Assembly (NCBI RefSeq): GCF_000349945.1
Contig: NC_020516.1
Coordinates: 310,001 to 374,000, forward strand
DNA from: Azoarcus sp. KH32C
Lineage (GTDB): Bacteria > Pseudomonadota > Gammaproteobacteria > Burkholderiales > Rhodocyclaceae
Direction of reading: 5' to 3'
DNA: 64,000 nt
Shown piece after piece: positions 10,114-18,237 of the stretch. Both the position numbers and the translations under genes were made by a program. Position 1 is the stretch's first letter; each line of letters starts with the position of its first letter. Below the pieces are notes generated by a model. It ran no database searches, was not told where the DNA came from, and saw nothing but the letters and a program-made list of their open reading frames with translations.

Positions 10114-10317
10114 TTACAGCGGGCGGATGTTGCCAGCTTGCTTGCCCTTCGGGCCGGAGGTCTCGTCGTATTGGACCTTTTGGCCTTCGGCCAGGCTACG
10201 GAAGCCGTTGCCCTGGATCGCGGAGAAGTGCGCGAACAGGTCTTCACCGCCGTTGTCGGGGGTAATGAAGCCATAACCCTTGGCGTCGTTGAACCACTTG
10301 ACAGTACCAGTTGCCAT
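10114..10317 (-). CDS. CspA-family cold-shock protein
   Basis: A 67-residue single cold-shock domain that binds single-stranded DNA and RNA and acts as an RNA chaperone. Both RNP motifs are present: KGYGFI (RNP1) and DLFAHFS (RNP2 region, usually VFVHFS). The sequence starts MATGTVKWFNDAKG, which fixes the start at 10317; a longer in-frame open stretch upstream is unlikely to be translated. Several CspA paralogues are usual per genome, so no letter is assigned. The non-coding leader upstream (10318 onward) may form the structured 5' untranslated region typical of these genes, but I did not fold it. Confidence 0.95.
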   Translation of the reverse strand: MATGTVKWFNDAKGYGFITPDNGGEDLFAHFSAIQGNGFRSLAEGQKVQYDETSGPKGKQAGNIRPL

Positions 10318-10541
10318 TTTCGTATTTCCCAAATTCGGAATTAAAACATGGGCATTGTGCCCGGGGTGCGACAATCGAGATCGGGGAAAAACGAACTGCG
10401 GAACCAAAAGGCCGTTCAGCACGAAAAACCACGCGATTACAGATGCGCATTGCCAGTCTGGTGAAAAACGCGATGGCGGTCAACTGTTATGTAAGACCTG
10501 CGAAAGCACTCCGTGACGCCTGTCGCAGGCGGGACACGGGT

Positions 10542-10556
10542 TTGCGGCTGCCGCAA
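10542..10556. repeat. Inverted repeat upstream of nfeD-like gene
   Basis: TTGCGGC-T-GCCGCAA, a perfect 7-1-7 palindrome 46 nt before the NfeD-like start. It lies 22 nt upstream of a TACAAT sequence (10579-10584) that matches a -10 element at 5 of 6 positions. It could be an operator; no regulator is identified. Confidence 0.4.
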
Positions 10557-10578
10557 GCACACTGTCGTAACATGCAGC

Positions 10579-10584
10579 TACAAT
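10579..10584 (+). promoter_or_regulatory. Candidate -10 element for the nfeD/stomatin pair
   Basis: TACAAT, 5 of 6 to the sigma-70 consensus, followed by an AAGGAG ribosome site at 10591-10596. No convincing -35 hexamer lies at 16-18 nt spacing, so this is tentative. Confidence 0.35.
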
Positions 10585-10601
10585 CGCGAGAAGGAGTGGA
10601 T

Positions 10602-11045
10602 ATGAATATAGAATGGTGGCAGTGGGCGGTTGCCGGTATCCTGCTGATTCTCGCCGAGCTGGCGATCCCGTCCTTTTTCGTCATCTGGTTCGGCGTCGCC
10701 GGCTTGGTGATGGCCGGCGTGCTGTGGCTGTTTCCGGCGCTTTCGCTGACCGCCCAGCTCGCGATGTGGACGGCGCTGTCGCTGGCGATGGTCGCGTTGT
10801 GGTTCCGCGTCTTCAAGCCCGAGGCGCGCAAGACGCGCATCGGTACGTCCGATGGGGAGGTGATCGGCGAGGTCGGACTGCTGGTCGGCGCGGTGGCGCC
10901 TTTCCAGCGCGGCAAGGTCCGTTTCCAGCGACCCATTCTGGGTGCCGAGGAATGGGTGTGCCTCGCCGAGAGTGCGATCGCCGCCGGCGAGCGGGTGCGC
11001 GTCGTCGCGGTCGAGGGCAGTTTCCTGAAAGTCGTCAGAGCGTAG
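10602..11045 (+). CDS. NfeD-like membrane protein (short form)
   Basis: A 147-residue inner-membrane protein with two or three hydrophobic segments (about 8-28, 32-50, 55-68) followed by a C-terminal OB-fold domain (about 85-147) rich in beta strands. This matches the short NfeD class that partners SPFH/stomatin proteins. The next gene, 27 nt downstream, is such a stomatin homologue, so the pair probably forms one membrane-microdomain complex. The start is set by a strong AAGGAG 5 nt upstream. Molecular function in this family is not firmly established; a role in membrane integrity is inferred. Confidence 0.88.
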   Translation: MNIEWWQWAVAGILLILAELAIPSFFVIWFGVAGLVMAGVLWLFPALSLTAQLAMWTALSLAMVALWFRVFKPEARKTRIGTSDGEVIGEVGLLVGAVAPFQRGKVRFQRPILGAEEWVCLAESAIAAGERVRVVAVEGSFLKVVRA

Positions 11046-11072
11046 CGGAACTCAACAGCCCAAGGAGGCAGC

Positions 11073-11936
11073 ATGAGCGGTGGATTCGTCGTCGTCGTAG
11101 CAGTCCTGATTTTCGTCGTCGTCACGCTCGCGAAGGGCGTTCGCATCCTGCCCCAGGGCGAGGAGTGGATCGTCGAGCGGCTCGGCAAGTACAACGGCAC
11201 CTTGAAGCCCGGCCTCAACATCATCATTCCCTACCTCGATCGCATCGCCTACAAGCTCGTCACCAAGGACATCATCCTCGACGTGCAGGAGCAGGAAGTG
11301 ATCACGCGCGACAACGCGGTGATCGTCACCAACGCGATTGCGTTCATCAAGGTCACCGATCCCGTGAAGGCGGTCTATGGCGTCACCGACTTCGCGGAGG
11401 CGATCCGCAACCTGATCATGACGACGCTGCGCTCGATCGTCGGCGAGATGGAGCTCGACGAGGCGCTCTCGTCGCGCGACAAGATCAAGGCGCGGCTGCG
11501 CGAGAGCATCGCCGACGAGGCCGTCGACTGGGGCCTGACGGTGAAGTCGGTCGAGATCCAGGACATCAAGCCGTCCGAGTCGATGCAGCGCGCGATGGAA
11601 ATGCAGGCCGCGGCCGAGCGCGAGCGGAAGGCGGCGGTGACGAAGGCCGAGGGCGAGAAGCAGGCCGCGATCCTCGAAGCCGAGGCGCGCCTCGAATCCG
11701 CCAAGCGCGACGCCAGCGCCCAGGTGATGCTCGCCGAGGCCTCGGCCGAGGCGATCCGCCGCGTCGCGGCCGCCGTCGGCGAGCAGCCGGGGCCGATGAT
11801 GTACCTCCTCGGCGAGAAGTACATCGCGGCGATGGAACGCATGGGTTCGGCCGACAGCGCCAAGGTCGTCGTGCTGCCGGCCGATCTGCAGGAGACCGTC
11901 AGAGGGTTGCTGGCTCGCGGTAGGGCGGCGGCCTGA
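11073..11936 (+). CDS. SPFH/stomatin-family protein (paraslipin, QmcA-like)
   Basis: A 287-residue protein with an N-terminal membrane segment (about 4-21), an SPFH/Band 7 domain (about 25-190; for example VRILPQGEEWIVERLGKYNGTLKPGLN) and a long charged Ala/Glu/Lys-rich coiled coil (about 190-250), ending in MMYLLGEKYIAAM. This is the layout of E. coli QmcA and eukaryotic SLP-2. Such proteins assemble into large membrane-associated rings and often partner NfeD, here encoded directly upstream. An AAGGAGG ribosome site precedes the ATG. The assignment to the family is secure; the physiological role is inferred. Confidence 0.93.
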   Translation: MSGGFVVVVAVLIFVVVTLAKGVRILPQGEEWIVERLGKYNGTLKPGLNIIIPYLDRIAYKLVTKDIILDVQEQEVITRDNAVIVTNAIAFIKVTDPVKAVYGVTDFAEAIRNLIMTTLRSIVGEMELDEALSSRDKIKARLRESIADEAVDWGLTVKSVEIQDIKPSESMQRAMEMQAAAERERKAAVTKAEGEKQAAILEAEARLESAKRDASAQVMLAEASAEAIRRVAAAVGEQPGPMMYLLGEKYIAAMERMGSADSAKVVVLPADLQETVRGLLARGRAAA

Positions 11937-12002
11937 TCCCGCGACCCCGCTTTGTGCTGCTATAGGCTATTGACAGGGACATCGAGCCCCCGAGTCCCTT
12001 CG

Positions 12003-12323
12003 TCAGTGGGTCGGACGTGTGCAGGCGACGTCGTACTGTGAAACGCTCTTCGGATTGTTCGAGTTCTGCGGCTGTTCGCCCGCATAGACAGTGCCGGCCT
12101 TGCCATCCGGGTTGAACGCCGAGCCGGGGGCTGAAATGGAGTGGCCCGGTTGATTCGGGGTGTCTTCGCAGCTCTGGTTCGGTTGTCCAGTCTGGGACGG
12201 GCCGAGCGACGCGGCTGCCGCCGCGAGTGCGCTCGAAAGGCCGCCGGAATCCCCGGCAAACGCGTTCGCGACCGCAAGCGGCGCGAGCGCGCAAATCGCT
12301 ACTTCAATAACTGTAGATTTCAT
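12003..12323 (-). CDS. Small exported protein of unknown function
   Basis: A 106-residue protein I do not recognise. It begins with a clear Sec signal peptide (MKSTVIEVAICALAPLAVANAFA, probable cleavage before GDSGG). The mature part is polar and rich in Ser, Pro, Gln and Asn, with two Cys (in QSCEDTPNQPG and near the end, DVACTRP) that could form a disulfide. Low complexity suggests a flexible or structural periplasmic protein. The start at 12323 is supported by an AGGAG about 8 nt upstream and by the signal peptide; an upstream in-frame extension would destroy the signal. It is an orphan between divergent and unrelated genes. Confidence 0.6.
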   Translation of the reverse strand: MKSTVIEVAICALAPLAVANAFAGDSGGLSSALAAAAASLGPSQTGQPNQSCEDTPNQPGHSISAPGSAFNPDGKAGTVYAGEQPQNSNNPKSVSQYDVACTRPTH

Positions 12324-12681
12324 CGCGTGTCTCCTATATCGCATCGGGTCCGTGCGCTTTCGCCGGCCGGAGGCCGGCAGAGCACCATTCTTAGGCCGCG
12401 ACTGCGGGAGACGCGTTCGGGTTCGGTGGCGGGTGGAGGTGTAAAAGACTTGTAACCGCGAGCATGCGCCCGTCGAGACCATCGGCTCGTTCGCTGCCTA
12501 TCATTTTAGGTATATCTTTGGCATTGCAGAATTTGCATATCATTGTAATATTTCGTTTCAGTGGCTCATCCCAGGGGGTAACGGTCTGTTTGGCAAGGGG
12601 AGCCACGCTGACATTCCCACCCTGTGCGCCGTTTTTCCCTGGCATCAATATCAGCAGCCGGAATATTTCATCGGGATTCCC
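12324..12681. other. Gene-poor, AT-richer intergenic region (358 bp)
   Basis: No coding sequence is supported here. The left part holds a GC hairpin (GCCGGCC-GGA-GGCCGGC, 12362-12378), which may be part of the leader of the minus-strand exported protein. The stretch around 12500-12560 is visibly richer in A and T than the rest of the window and contains TTGGCA and TAATAT-like hexamers that could form the promoter of the lipoprotein gene at 12682. Spacing is not ideal, so no promoter is called. Confidence 0.4.
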
Positions 12682-13206
12682 ATGAGCAAAAAAATCATAT
12701 CCATAGTCATCGTCACCATGTTCCTTGCCGGCTGTGCGTCTGGTGTCCAGCGCGCGCCCAACATGGCCGATGCTCGCACAAGCCTTTCAGCCAATCAGCA
12801 GGTTGCCAAGGTTTCGTTGTCATTGACTGATGAGGCGAAAAGGAAGGCGACCGAAAACTTGAAGTTCAATCCGGACGAACTGCTCGGTCATGTCAAGCGA
12901 GCACTCGAAGCCAATTCCCTGTTGAATGGATCGTCAGATAAATCGCGCCCGGATCTGGAGATCCAGGTTAAGGACATGCGCGTCCGTTCGAATTTCACGG
13001 CTGTCGCATTCGGTTTCATGGCCGGGGCCGACTCCATCTCTGCCGATGTCGTCCTGAAGGATCCGAAGGGCAACGAGCTTGACCGTTTCGAAGTTTCCGC
13101 ATCCTATGCCCTGGGCGGTCTTGCGGGCGGGCAGGACTCCGCGCGCATGGGGTGGCTGTACGAGAAATTCGCCGAAGTGACGGTCAAGGAACTGACCAAA
13201 CAGTGA
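12682..13206 (+). CDS. Putative lipoprotein (DUF4410-like)
   Basis: A 174-residue protein with a type II signal peptide and lipobox LAGC at about residues 15-18 (MSKKIISIVIVTMFLAGCASG), so it is likely anchored in the outer membrane or periplasmic face. The mature part is alpha/beta with the motif RPDLEIQVKDMRVRSNFTAVAFGFMAGADSISADVVLKDPKG and a Gly-rich turn GGLAGGQDSARMGWLYEKFAE, resembling DUF4410 lipoproteins. Function is unknown. The gene uses more A/T-ending codons than its neighbours and sits in AT-richer DNA, hinting at horizontal acquisition. Confidence 0.7.
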   Translation: MSKKIISIVIVTMFLAGCASGVQRAPNMADARTSLSANQQVAKVSLSLTDEAKRKATENLKFNPDELLGHVKRALEANSLLNGSSDKSRPDLEIQVKDMRVRSNFTAVAFGFMAGADSISADVVLKDPKGNELDRFEVSASYALGGLAGGQDSARMGWLYEKFAEVTVKELTKQ

Positions 13207-13245
13207 AGCTCGGGTAGAAGGCCCGACGCTGCCACCAGGGGCCAC

Positions 13246-13266
13246 GTCTGCGTCAGACATTTGTTT
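13246..13266 (+). terminator. Weak terminator-like hairpin after the lipoprotein gene
   Basis: GTCTG-CGT-CAGAC followed by a short T-rich stretch (ATTTGTTT). The stem is only 5 bp, so it may be a weak terminator between two convergent genes. Confidence 0.3.
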
Positions 13267-13289
13267 GGCGCATCGTGGACCTCTCGTTT

Positions 13290-14111
13290 TCACCGTACCG
13301 TAAGCCGCTCGAGCCCCAGCCCGCTTCGCATCAGCCAGTCGAGCACCGAATCGGCGGTGATGGTGTCGATGCGGTCGGTAAAGCGGCGTTCGGGCGGGTG
13401 GTCGTCGAAAGCGACGTTGGCGGAGCCCATTCGTGCGCCGAGCCGGCGCAGCGCATCGATGTGCAGCGTCGTCGGCTGATAGCCGCGCAGCCGCAGCCAG
13501 GCCTGCGCGCGGCTACGGTCCGTCGCGCCCGGTTCGAGCGCGAAGGCGAGCGTCTCGATCGCCCACTGATTGCTCTGTTGGTAGCGCGTTGCCCACGGGT
13601 AGGCGAGCATGTTGTAGCGCACCTCATGCATGCGGGCGACCGTGAAGTTGTCCTTGAGGCGGGTCGCGAGCACCGCGCCGGGGGCCGGGGCGAAGGTGAC
13701 GATGGCCGCTTCGTAGTCGTACAGGTCTTCGCCGAAGAAGTCCCCGAGCCCGTTGCGGAAGAGGCTCGCGCGGTCGCTGCCGCAGTGGTTGAGCTTGTGC
13801 ACGACGCGCCACGCGCCGCGCCCGTCGAGCGCGTCGCGGTCGTAGTAGACGATGCCGATGTGGGAGAACCGCAATCCCCATTCGGTGAGATTCTGCCCGG
13901 CGCGGGCGATGACCGCGGCCTGGGCGCCGCTGCGTTCCAGCGCCGTGAGCGTGTGTGCCGCGAGTTCGAGGCTCTTCGCGAGTTCCTGCGTCGTGAGCTT
14001 GCGCTCGGTGCAAGGGCGGCCGGCGAAGGCGGGCGGCGCGGAGACGAACACCACGACGGCAACGAGGACCGCCGCCCGGAAGCGACGGGCGACGGCGGCG
14101 AGGGCGTTCAT
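13290..14111 (-). CDS. DUF2145 family exported protein
   Basis: A 273-residue protein with a Sec signal peptide (VLVAVVVFVSAPPAFA, cleaved before GRPCTER). The body, with SHIGIVYYD, WRVVHKLNHCG, DFFGEDLYDYEAAIVTFAP and NFTVARMHEVRYNMLAYPWATRYQQSNQWAIETLA, matches the DUF2145 family. Conserved His, Cys and Tyr/Trp positions (the second Cys in HKLNHCG) suggest a papain- or NlpC-like fold, but this is inference. The start ATG overlaps the stop of the upstream gene by 4 nt, so the pair is coupled. Function is unknown. Confidence 0.8.
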   Translation of the reverse strand: MNALAAVARRFRAAVLVAVVVFVSAPPAFAGRPCTERKLTTQELAKSLELAAHTLTALERSGAQAAVIARAGQNLTEWGLRFSHIGIVYYDRDALDGRGAWRVVHKLNHCGSDRASLFRNGLGDFFGEDLYDYEAAIVTFAPAPGAVLATRLKDNFTVARMHEVRYNMLAYPWATRYQQSNQWAIETLAFALEPGATDRSRAQAWLRLRGYQPTTLHIDALRRLGARMGSANVAFDDHPPERRFTDRIDTITADSVLDWLMRSGLGLERLTVR

Positions 14112-14554
14112 GGCGTGATCCTCTCGCCGTAGAGCAGTGCCTGGCCGATGGCGTTCGGGATGAAGCACAGCGCCTGCCCCGCAGCCGACAGGATCCATCC
14201 GGCCGATAGCGCAGTCACGGTTAGGACGGTGCCGATGGCGACGGCCGAGGCCTCGATGCCCGCCGCGCTGAGCTCGACGCTCGCGCGGGCCCCGTCCGAT
14301 GCGCGTTCGAGGATCCAGACGGTGCCATGCGCGGAGACGTCGATCGCGGTGACGGTGAGCACCGCGCCGGCGGAGAGGACCATCGCCGGCGCGGCGACGA
14401 CGGAGGCGAGGGGCAGGGCGAGCGACAGCGCGGAGACGGCGCTCGCGTCCGAGGGGTTGCCGTGGGCGCGCGCTTGTCGGGCAACGAGGGCGAGGGCGGC
14501 GAAGGGGGTGGCGCCCAGCAGGGCGAGAGCGGTGCGGCGGTGGGCTGCGTTCAT
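14108..14554 (-). CDS. Hypothetical exported or membrane protein
   Basis: A 148-residue Ala/Val/Ser-rich protein that I cannot assign. It starts with a Tat- or Sec-like leader (RRTALALLGATPFAALALVARQARA) and has several hydrophobic stretches separated by a short polar section (ILERASDGARASVELSAAG), consistent with a small integral membrane or exported protein. CAGGAGCC upstream supports the start at 14554. It overlaps the DUF2145 gene by 4 nt and follows the YiaA-like gene by 28 nt, so all three are probably one operon. Confidence 0.6.
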   Translation of the reverse strand: MNAAHRRTALALLGATPFAALALVARQARAHGNPSDASAVSALSLALPLASVVAAPAMVLSAGAVLTVTAIDVSAHGTVWILERASDGARASVELSAAGIEASAVAIGTVLTVTALSAGWILSAAGQALCFIPNAIGQALLYGERITP

Positions 14555-14582
14555 GTGAGGCTCCTGTTGAAAGTGCGAGCGC

Positions 14583-15083
14583 TCATTGGGCGCTCGGCGG
14601 GACGGCGCTCCGTGCGGCAGCGGTCTGAACGGGTGGGCGGGATGCGTCTTCGGCGGTACGGGCGGTGCGTAGCGCGCATTCGGCGCGGTCGGCCTCCCAC
14701 GCGTCGCGCAGCGTCTTCGCGAGCGTGAAGGCGCTCGAGATCAGGTACAGCCAGCTCACGCCGAGGTAGGCCTTCCAGGTTGGGTTGATGTCCATGCGCC
14801 ACAGTCCCCAGCCGGTGAGCGCCATCGCCAGCAGGAAGCCGCCCCAGACGACGAGGCGCCACAGCGGCGAGTCGTCGGTGCGGGATTCGGTGTCGCGGAC
14901 GAACTTCGCAAGCACGAAGGCGCTGGTGAGGCAGAAGGCGTAGCCCATGACCATGAAGGCGCGGTCGAGATCGGCGCCGGGCAGCGCGGCGAGGCCGCTC
15001 GCGCACAGCAGGGCGGCGAGTCCGAAGGAGATCCAGACCTGGAGGCGCCACGCGCGGGTGTCGCGGCAAACGGGGGCTTGCAT
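14583..15083 (-). CDS. YiaA/YiaB-like two-helix-domain membrane protein
   Basis: A 166-residue inner-membrane protein with four predicted transmembrane helices arranged as two similar halves (about 10-60 and 78-130). Each half contains a W...F...L..G hairpin followed by a segment like SAFVLAKFVRDTE or SAFTLAKTLRDAW, which is the YiaA/B repeat. The C-terminal 35 residues are polar. The start at 15083 is preferred over a Met 11 codons upstream because AGGAG precedes it at good spacing. It is the first gene of the probable minus-strand operon, divergent from the XRE regulator. Function unknown. Confidence 0.75.
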   Translation of the reverse strand: MQAPVCRDTRAWRLQVWISFGLAALLCASGLAALPGADLDRAFMVMGYAFCLTSAFVLAKFVRDTESRTDDSPLWRLVVWGGFLLAMALTGWGLWRMDINPTWKAYLGVSWLYLISSAFTLAKTLRDAWEADRAECALRTARTAEDASRPPVQTAAARSAVPPSAQ

Positions 15084-15136
15084 GACGGGCTCCTGTAATG
15101 AAGGTGAGCCGATCATTCGCCCGTTGCGCTATCGGT

Positions 15137-15193
15137 ACAAATCGTTCGTGCGAAGTTCGTCGGATTTGTGCTTTTGGTATCGAAAGACGATAC
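15137..15193. promoter_or_regulatory. Two inverted repeats in the divergent yiaA-like/XRE intergenic region
   Basis: The 182-bp divergent region holds ACAAATC (15137-15143) matched by GATTTGT (15163-15169), with TTCG-TG-CGAA nested inside, and GTATCG-AAAGA-CGATAC (15177-15193). Their position between two divergent starts makes them candidate operators, perhaps for the adjacent XRE protein. Not tested. Confidence 0.45.
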
Positions 15194-15265
15194 TTAATGA
15201 CATGCGGCTCGCGCTGCGCACGTCATGCAGATAGTCTTGGCGCCAATCCCACACGGACAACGCAC

Positions 15266-16036
15266 ATGAGCACCACCGCCGATCTGGTCACCGCGCTGAA
15301 AGCCGAGCTGAAGTCCGCCGGGCTCACCTACTCCGCGCTCGCCGAACGTCTCGGCATGGCCGAGTCGAGCGTCAAGCGGATGTTCTCGACGAGCGGCGAC
15401 ATGCCCCTGTCGCGCATCGACGCGATCTGCCGCGCGCTGAACCTCGACTTCGCCGACCTCGCGCGCAGCGTCGCGGAGAAGGAGCCGCTGCTCGCCGAAC
15501 TCTCGCTGGCGCAGGAAAGGGCCGTCGTCGGCGACCGTAAGCTGCTGTTGGTGGCGATCTGCTGCCTGAGCCACTGGACGGCCGAGCAGATCATTGCGAC
15601 CTACCAGATGGGCGAAGCCGAAGTCGTCAAGCACCTGACCCGCCTCGACCGCCTCGGCGTAATCGACCTGCGTCCCGGCAACCGCTACCACCTGAAGGTC
15701 GCGAAGGGATTCCGCTGGCGTCCGCACGGGCCGGTGATGCAGTACTTCCGCGAAGACGTCATCGACGACTACTTCGCCGGCGGCTTCGACGGCGAATCCG
15801 AGATGCTGATGGTGGTCCACGGCCAGATCGGCCGCGGGCTCGCGCATTCCTTCCGCGAACGGCTCGCGCGCGTCGGGCAGGATTTCGCCCAGCAGCACAT
15901 CGCCGACCAGAAGCTCGCGCCCGCCGACCGCCGCCCCTATACGCTCGTGATCGGCATGCGCTCGTGGCTGATGGCGGCCTTCCGCGACCTGAAGCGGCCC
16001 GACGTCGCGTGGCCTGATGCACCGTCGGCGCGCTGA
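15266..16036 (+). CDS. XRE-family transcriptional regulator
   Basis: A 256-residue regulator with an N-terminal helix-turn-helix of the XRE type (about 6-62; LTYSALAERLGMAESSVKRMFS). After it come a second winged-helix-like region (about 90-150; WTAEQIIATYQMGEAEVVKHLTRLDRLGVIDLRPGNRYHL) and a C-terminal domain of unknown ligand. It is divergent from the YiaA-like operon and 47 nt upstream of the Aas-like gene, so it could control either. ATG 15266 gives the complete HTH; an upstream in-frame extension is through intergenic operator-like repeats and is unlikely to be coding. Confidence 0.85.
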   Translation: MSTTADLVTALKAELKSAGLTYSALAERLGMAESSVKRMFSTSGDMPLSRIDAICRALNLDFADLARSVAEKEPLLAELSLAQERAVVGDRKLLLVAICCLSHWTAEQIIATYQMGEAEVVKHLTRLDRLGVIDLRPGNRYHLKVAKGFRWRPHGPVMQYFREDVIDDYFAGGFDGESEMLMVVHGQIGRGLAHSFRERLARVGQDFAQQHIADQKLAPADRRPYTLVIGMRSWLMAAFRDLKRPDVAWPDAPSAR

Positions 16037-16083
16037 GCACCCCTCGAACTCATACCAATACCATCGAACGACGAGACCCGACC

Positions 16084-18237
16084 ATGCTCCGTCCCCTGAT
16101 AAAGCTCGTGCTCCGCGGCCTCGCCCGCATCCTGTTCCGCGTGCGTGTGATCGGCACGGCGCCTGCCGAAACCGGCCGCCTGCTCGTGATCGCGAACCAC
16201 GAGTCCTTCCTCGACGGCCTGCTGCTGGGCCTCTTCCTGCCGCTCGACCCGGTGTTCGTCGTGCATACCGGCGTCGCGAAGAACCGCTGGTTCAGGATGA
16301 TGCTGTCGCTCGTCGATTACCTCGCCGTCGACCCGACGAGCCCGATGGCGATGAAGAAGGTCGTGCGCCTGCTCGAATCCGGGCGTCCCGTCGTGATCTT
16401 CCCGGAAGGGCGCATCACGACCACCGGCAGCCTGATGAAGACCTATGACGGCCCGGCCTTCGTCGCCGCGCGCACCGGCGCGACGATCCTGCCGGTGAAG
16501 ATCGACGGCGCCGCGCGCACCTATTTTTCGCGCATGGGCGGGCGCTTTCCGCGGCGGTTCTTCCCGCAGCTGACGCTGACGATCCATCCTGTGACCCGCA
16601 TCGACATGCCCTTCGCGCCGACCGCGCGCGATCGCCGCCGCCGCGCCGGCGATGCGATGCGCCGCGTCATGCAGGAGATGATCTTCGCGAGCCGGCCGCA
16701 GCAGACGCTCTTCGAGGCGCTGCTCGATGCCGCCTCGATCCACGGCCGCTCGCGCCGCCTCGTCGAGGACCTGAAGCAGGAGGAGTATTCCTACGGTGAC
16801 CTGATCAAGATGGCACTCGCACTCGGGCGGCTGGTCGCGAAGGAGTCCGCCCCGAACGAGCATGTCGGCATCCTGCTGCCCAACCTCGCGCCGACGCTGG
16901 GCCTCGTCTTCGGCCTGACCGCCTTCCGCCGCATCCCGGCGATGCTGAACTACACCGCCGGTCCCGACGGCATGCAGGCGGCGTGCGCGGCGGCGCAGAT
17001 CCGTACGATCGTGACCTCGCGCGCGTTCGTCGAGCAGGCGAAGCTCGGCGACAAGCTCGCCGCGCTCAGTGACGTGTGCACTGAGGTGCGCTTCGTCTAT
17101 CTGGAAGAGCTGCGCGAAAAAATGGGCCTCGCCGACAAGCTGTGGCTCATGCTGTGGGCGATCCATTTCCCGCGCGCCGCGACTCGCATTGGCTCGCCCG
17201 AGGACACGGCGGTCGTGCTCTTCACGTCCGGCTCCGAAGGCAAGCCGAAGGGCGTCGTGCTGTCGCACCGGGCGCTCCTCGCGAACATCGCGCAGATCCG
17301 CGCGGTCGTCGATTTCTCGGTCGACGACAAGATCCTCAACGCGCTGCCGCTCTTCCACTCTTTCGGCCTCACCGCCGGCGGGCTGCTGCCGGTGCTCTCG
17401 GGTGCGAACGTCTTCCTCTACCCGAGCCCGCTGCATTACCGCGTGATCCCCGAGCTCGCCTACGACCGCGGCTGCAGCGTCCTGCTCGGCACCAGCACCT
17501 TCCTTGCGAACTACGCGCGCTTCGCCCACCCCTACGACTTCTACCGCCTGCGCTACGTCATCGCCGGTGCCGAGAAACTTGCCGAGCCGGTGCGCCAGCT
17601 GTGGTTCGAGCGCTTCGGCATCCGCATCTTCGAAGGCTACGGCGCGACCGAGACGGCGCCGGTGATGGCGGTGAACACGCCGATGGCCTACCGCACGGGC
17701 ACCGTCGGCCAGTTCCTGCCGGGCCTGCAGGCGCGCCTCGTGCCGGTGCCCGGCATCGCCGAGGGCGGCATGCTGTATGTGTCCGGCCCGAACCTGATGA
17801 GCGGCTACCTCAAGGTCGATCGCCCTGGCGTGCTGCAACCGCCGTCGTCCGACGTCGGCGAGGGCTGGTACGAGACCGGCGACGTTGTCAGCGTCGATGA
17901 GGACGGCTTCGTGCGCATCGTCGGGCGGGTGAAACGCTTCGCGAAGATCGCCGGCGAGATGGTGAGCCTCGAAGCGGTCGAGAAGCTGGCCGCGGCGACC
18001 GTCCCTGCCGCGCAGCATGCCGTGTCGACGCAGGCCGACCCCGCGAAGGGCGAAGCGTTGGTGCTTTTCACAAGCGACCGCGGACTCACGCGCGAACGGC
18101 TGCTGAGCGTCGCGCGAGAGCAAGGCGTGCCCGAACTCGCGGTGCCGCGCAAGATCATGCCGGTCGAGGCGCTGCCGCTGCTGGGCACCGGCAAGATCGA
18201 CTACGTGACGCTCAAGCGCTGGGCGGAGGCCGCGTGA
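16084..18237 (+). CDS. aas: Aas-like bifunctional acyltransferase / acyl-ACP ligase
   Basis: A 717-residue protein, nearly the same length as E. coli Aas. The N-terminal glycerophospholipid acyltransferase domain (about 1-200) has NHESFLDG and FPEGRITTTG, the catalytic HX4D and substrate motifs. The C-terminal AMP-forming ligase (about 225-717) has LFTSGSEGKPKGVVLSH near residue 380, YGATET, GWYETGDV and a final GTGKIDYV with the catalytic Lys. Together these activate fatty acid onto ACP and re-acylate 2-acyl lysophospholipid at the inner membrane. The last base of its stop codon is shared with the start of the amidohydrolase gene. The LplT-type partner is encoded two genes downstream. Confidence 0.92.
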   Translation: MLRPLIKLVLRGLARILFRVRVIGTAPAETGRLLVIANHESFLDGLLLGLFLPLDPVFVVHTGVAKNRWFRMMLSLVDYLAVDPTSPMAMKKVVRLLESGRPVVIFPEGRITTTGSLMKTYDGPAFVAARTGATILPVKIDGAARTYFSRMGGRFPRRFFPQLTLTIHPVTRIDMPFAPTARDRRRRAGDAMRRVMQEMIFASRPQQTLFEALLDAASIHGRSRRLVEDLKQEEYSYGDLIKMALALGRLVAKESAPNEHVGILLPNLAPTLGLVFGLTAFRRIPAMLNYTAGPDGMQAACAAAQIRTIVTSRAFVEQAKLGDKLAALSDVCTEVRFVYLEELREKMGLADKLWLMLWAIHFPRAATRIGSPEDTAVVLFTSGSEGKPKGVVLSHRALLANIAQIRAVVDFSVDDKILNALPLFHSFGLTAGGLLPVLSGANVFLYPSPLHYRVIPELAYDRGCSVLLGTSTFLANYARFAHPYDFYRLRYVIAGAEKLAEPVRQLWFERFGIRIFEGYGATETAPVMAVNTPMAYRTGTVGQFLPGLQARLVPVPGIAEGGMLYVSGPNLMSGYLKVDRPGVLQPPSSDVGEGWYETGDVVSVDEDGFVRIVGRVKRFAKIAGEMVSLEAVEKLAAATVPAAQHAVSTQADPAKGEALVLFTSDRGLTRERLLSVAREQGVPELAVPRKIMPVEALPLLGTGKIDYVTLKRWAEAA

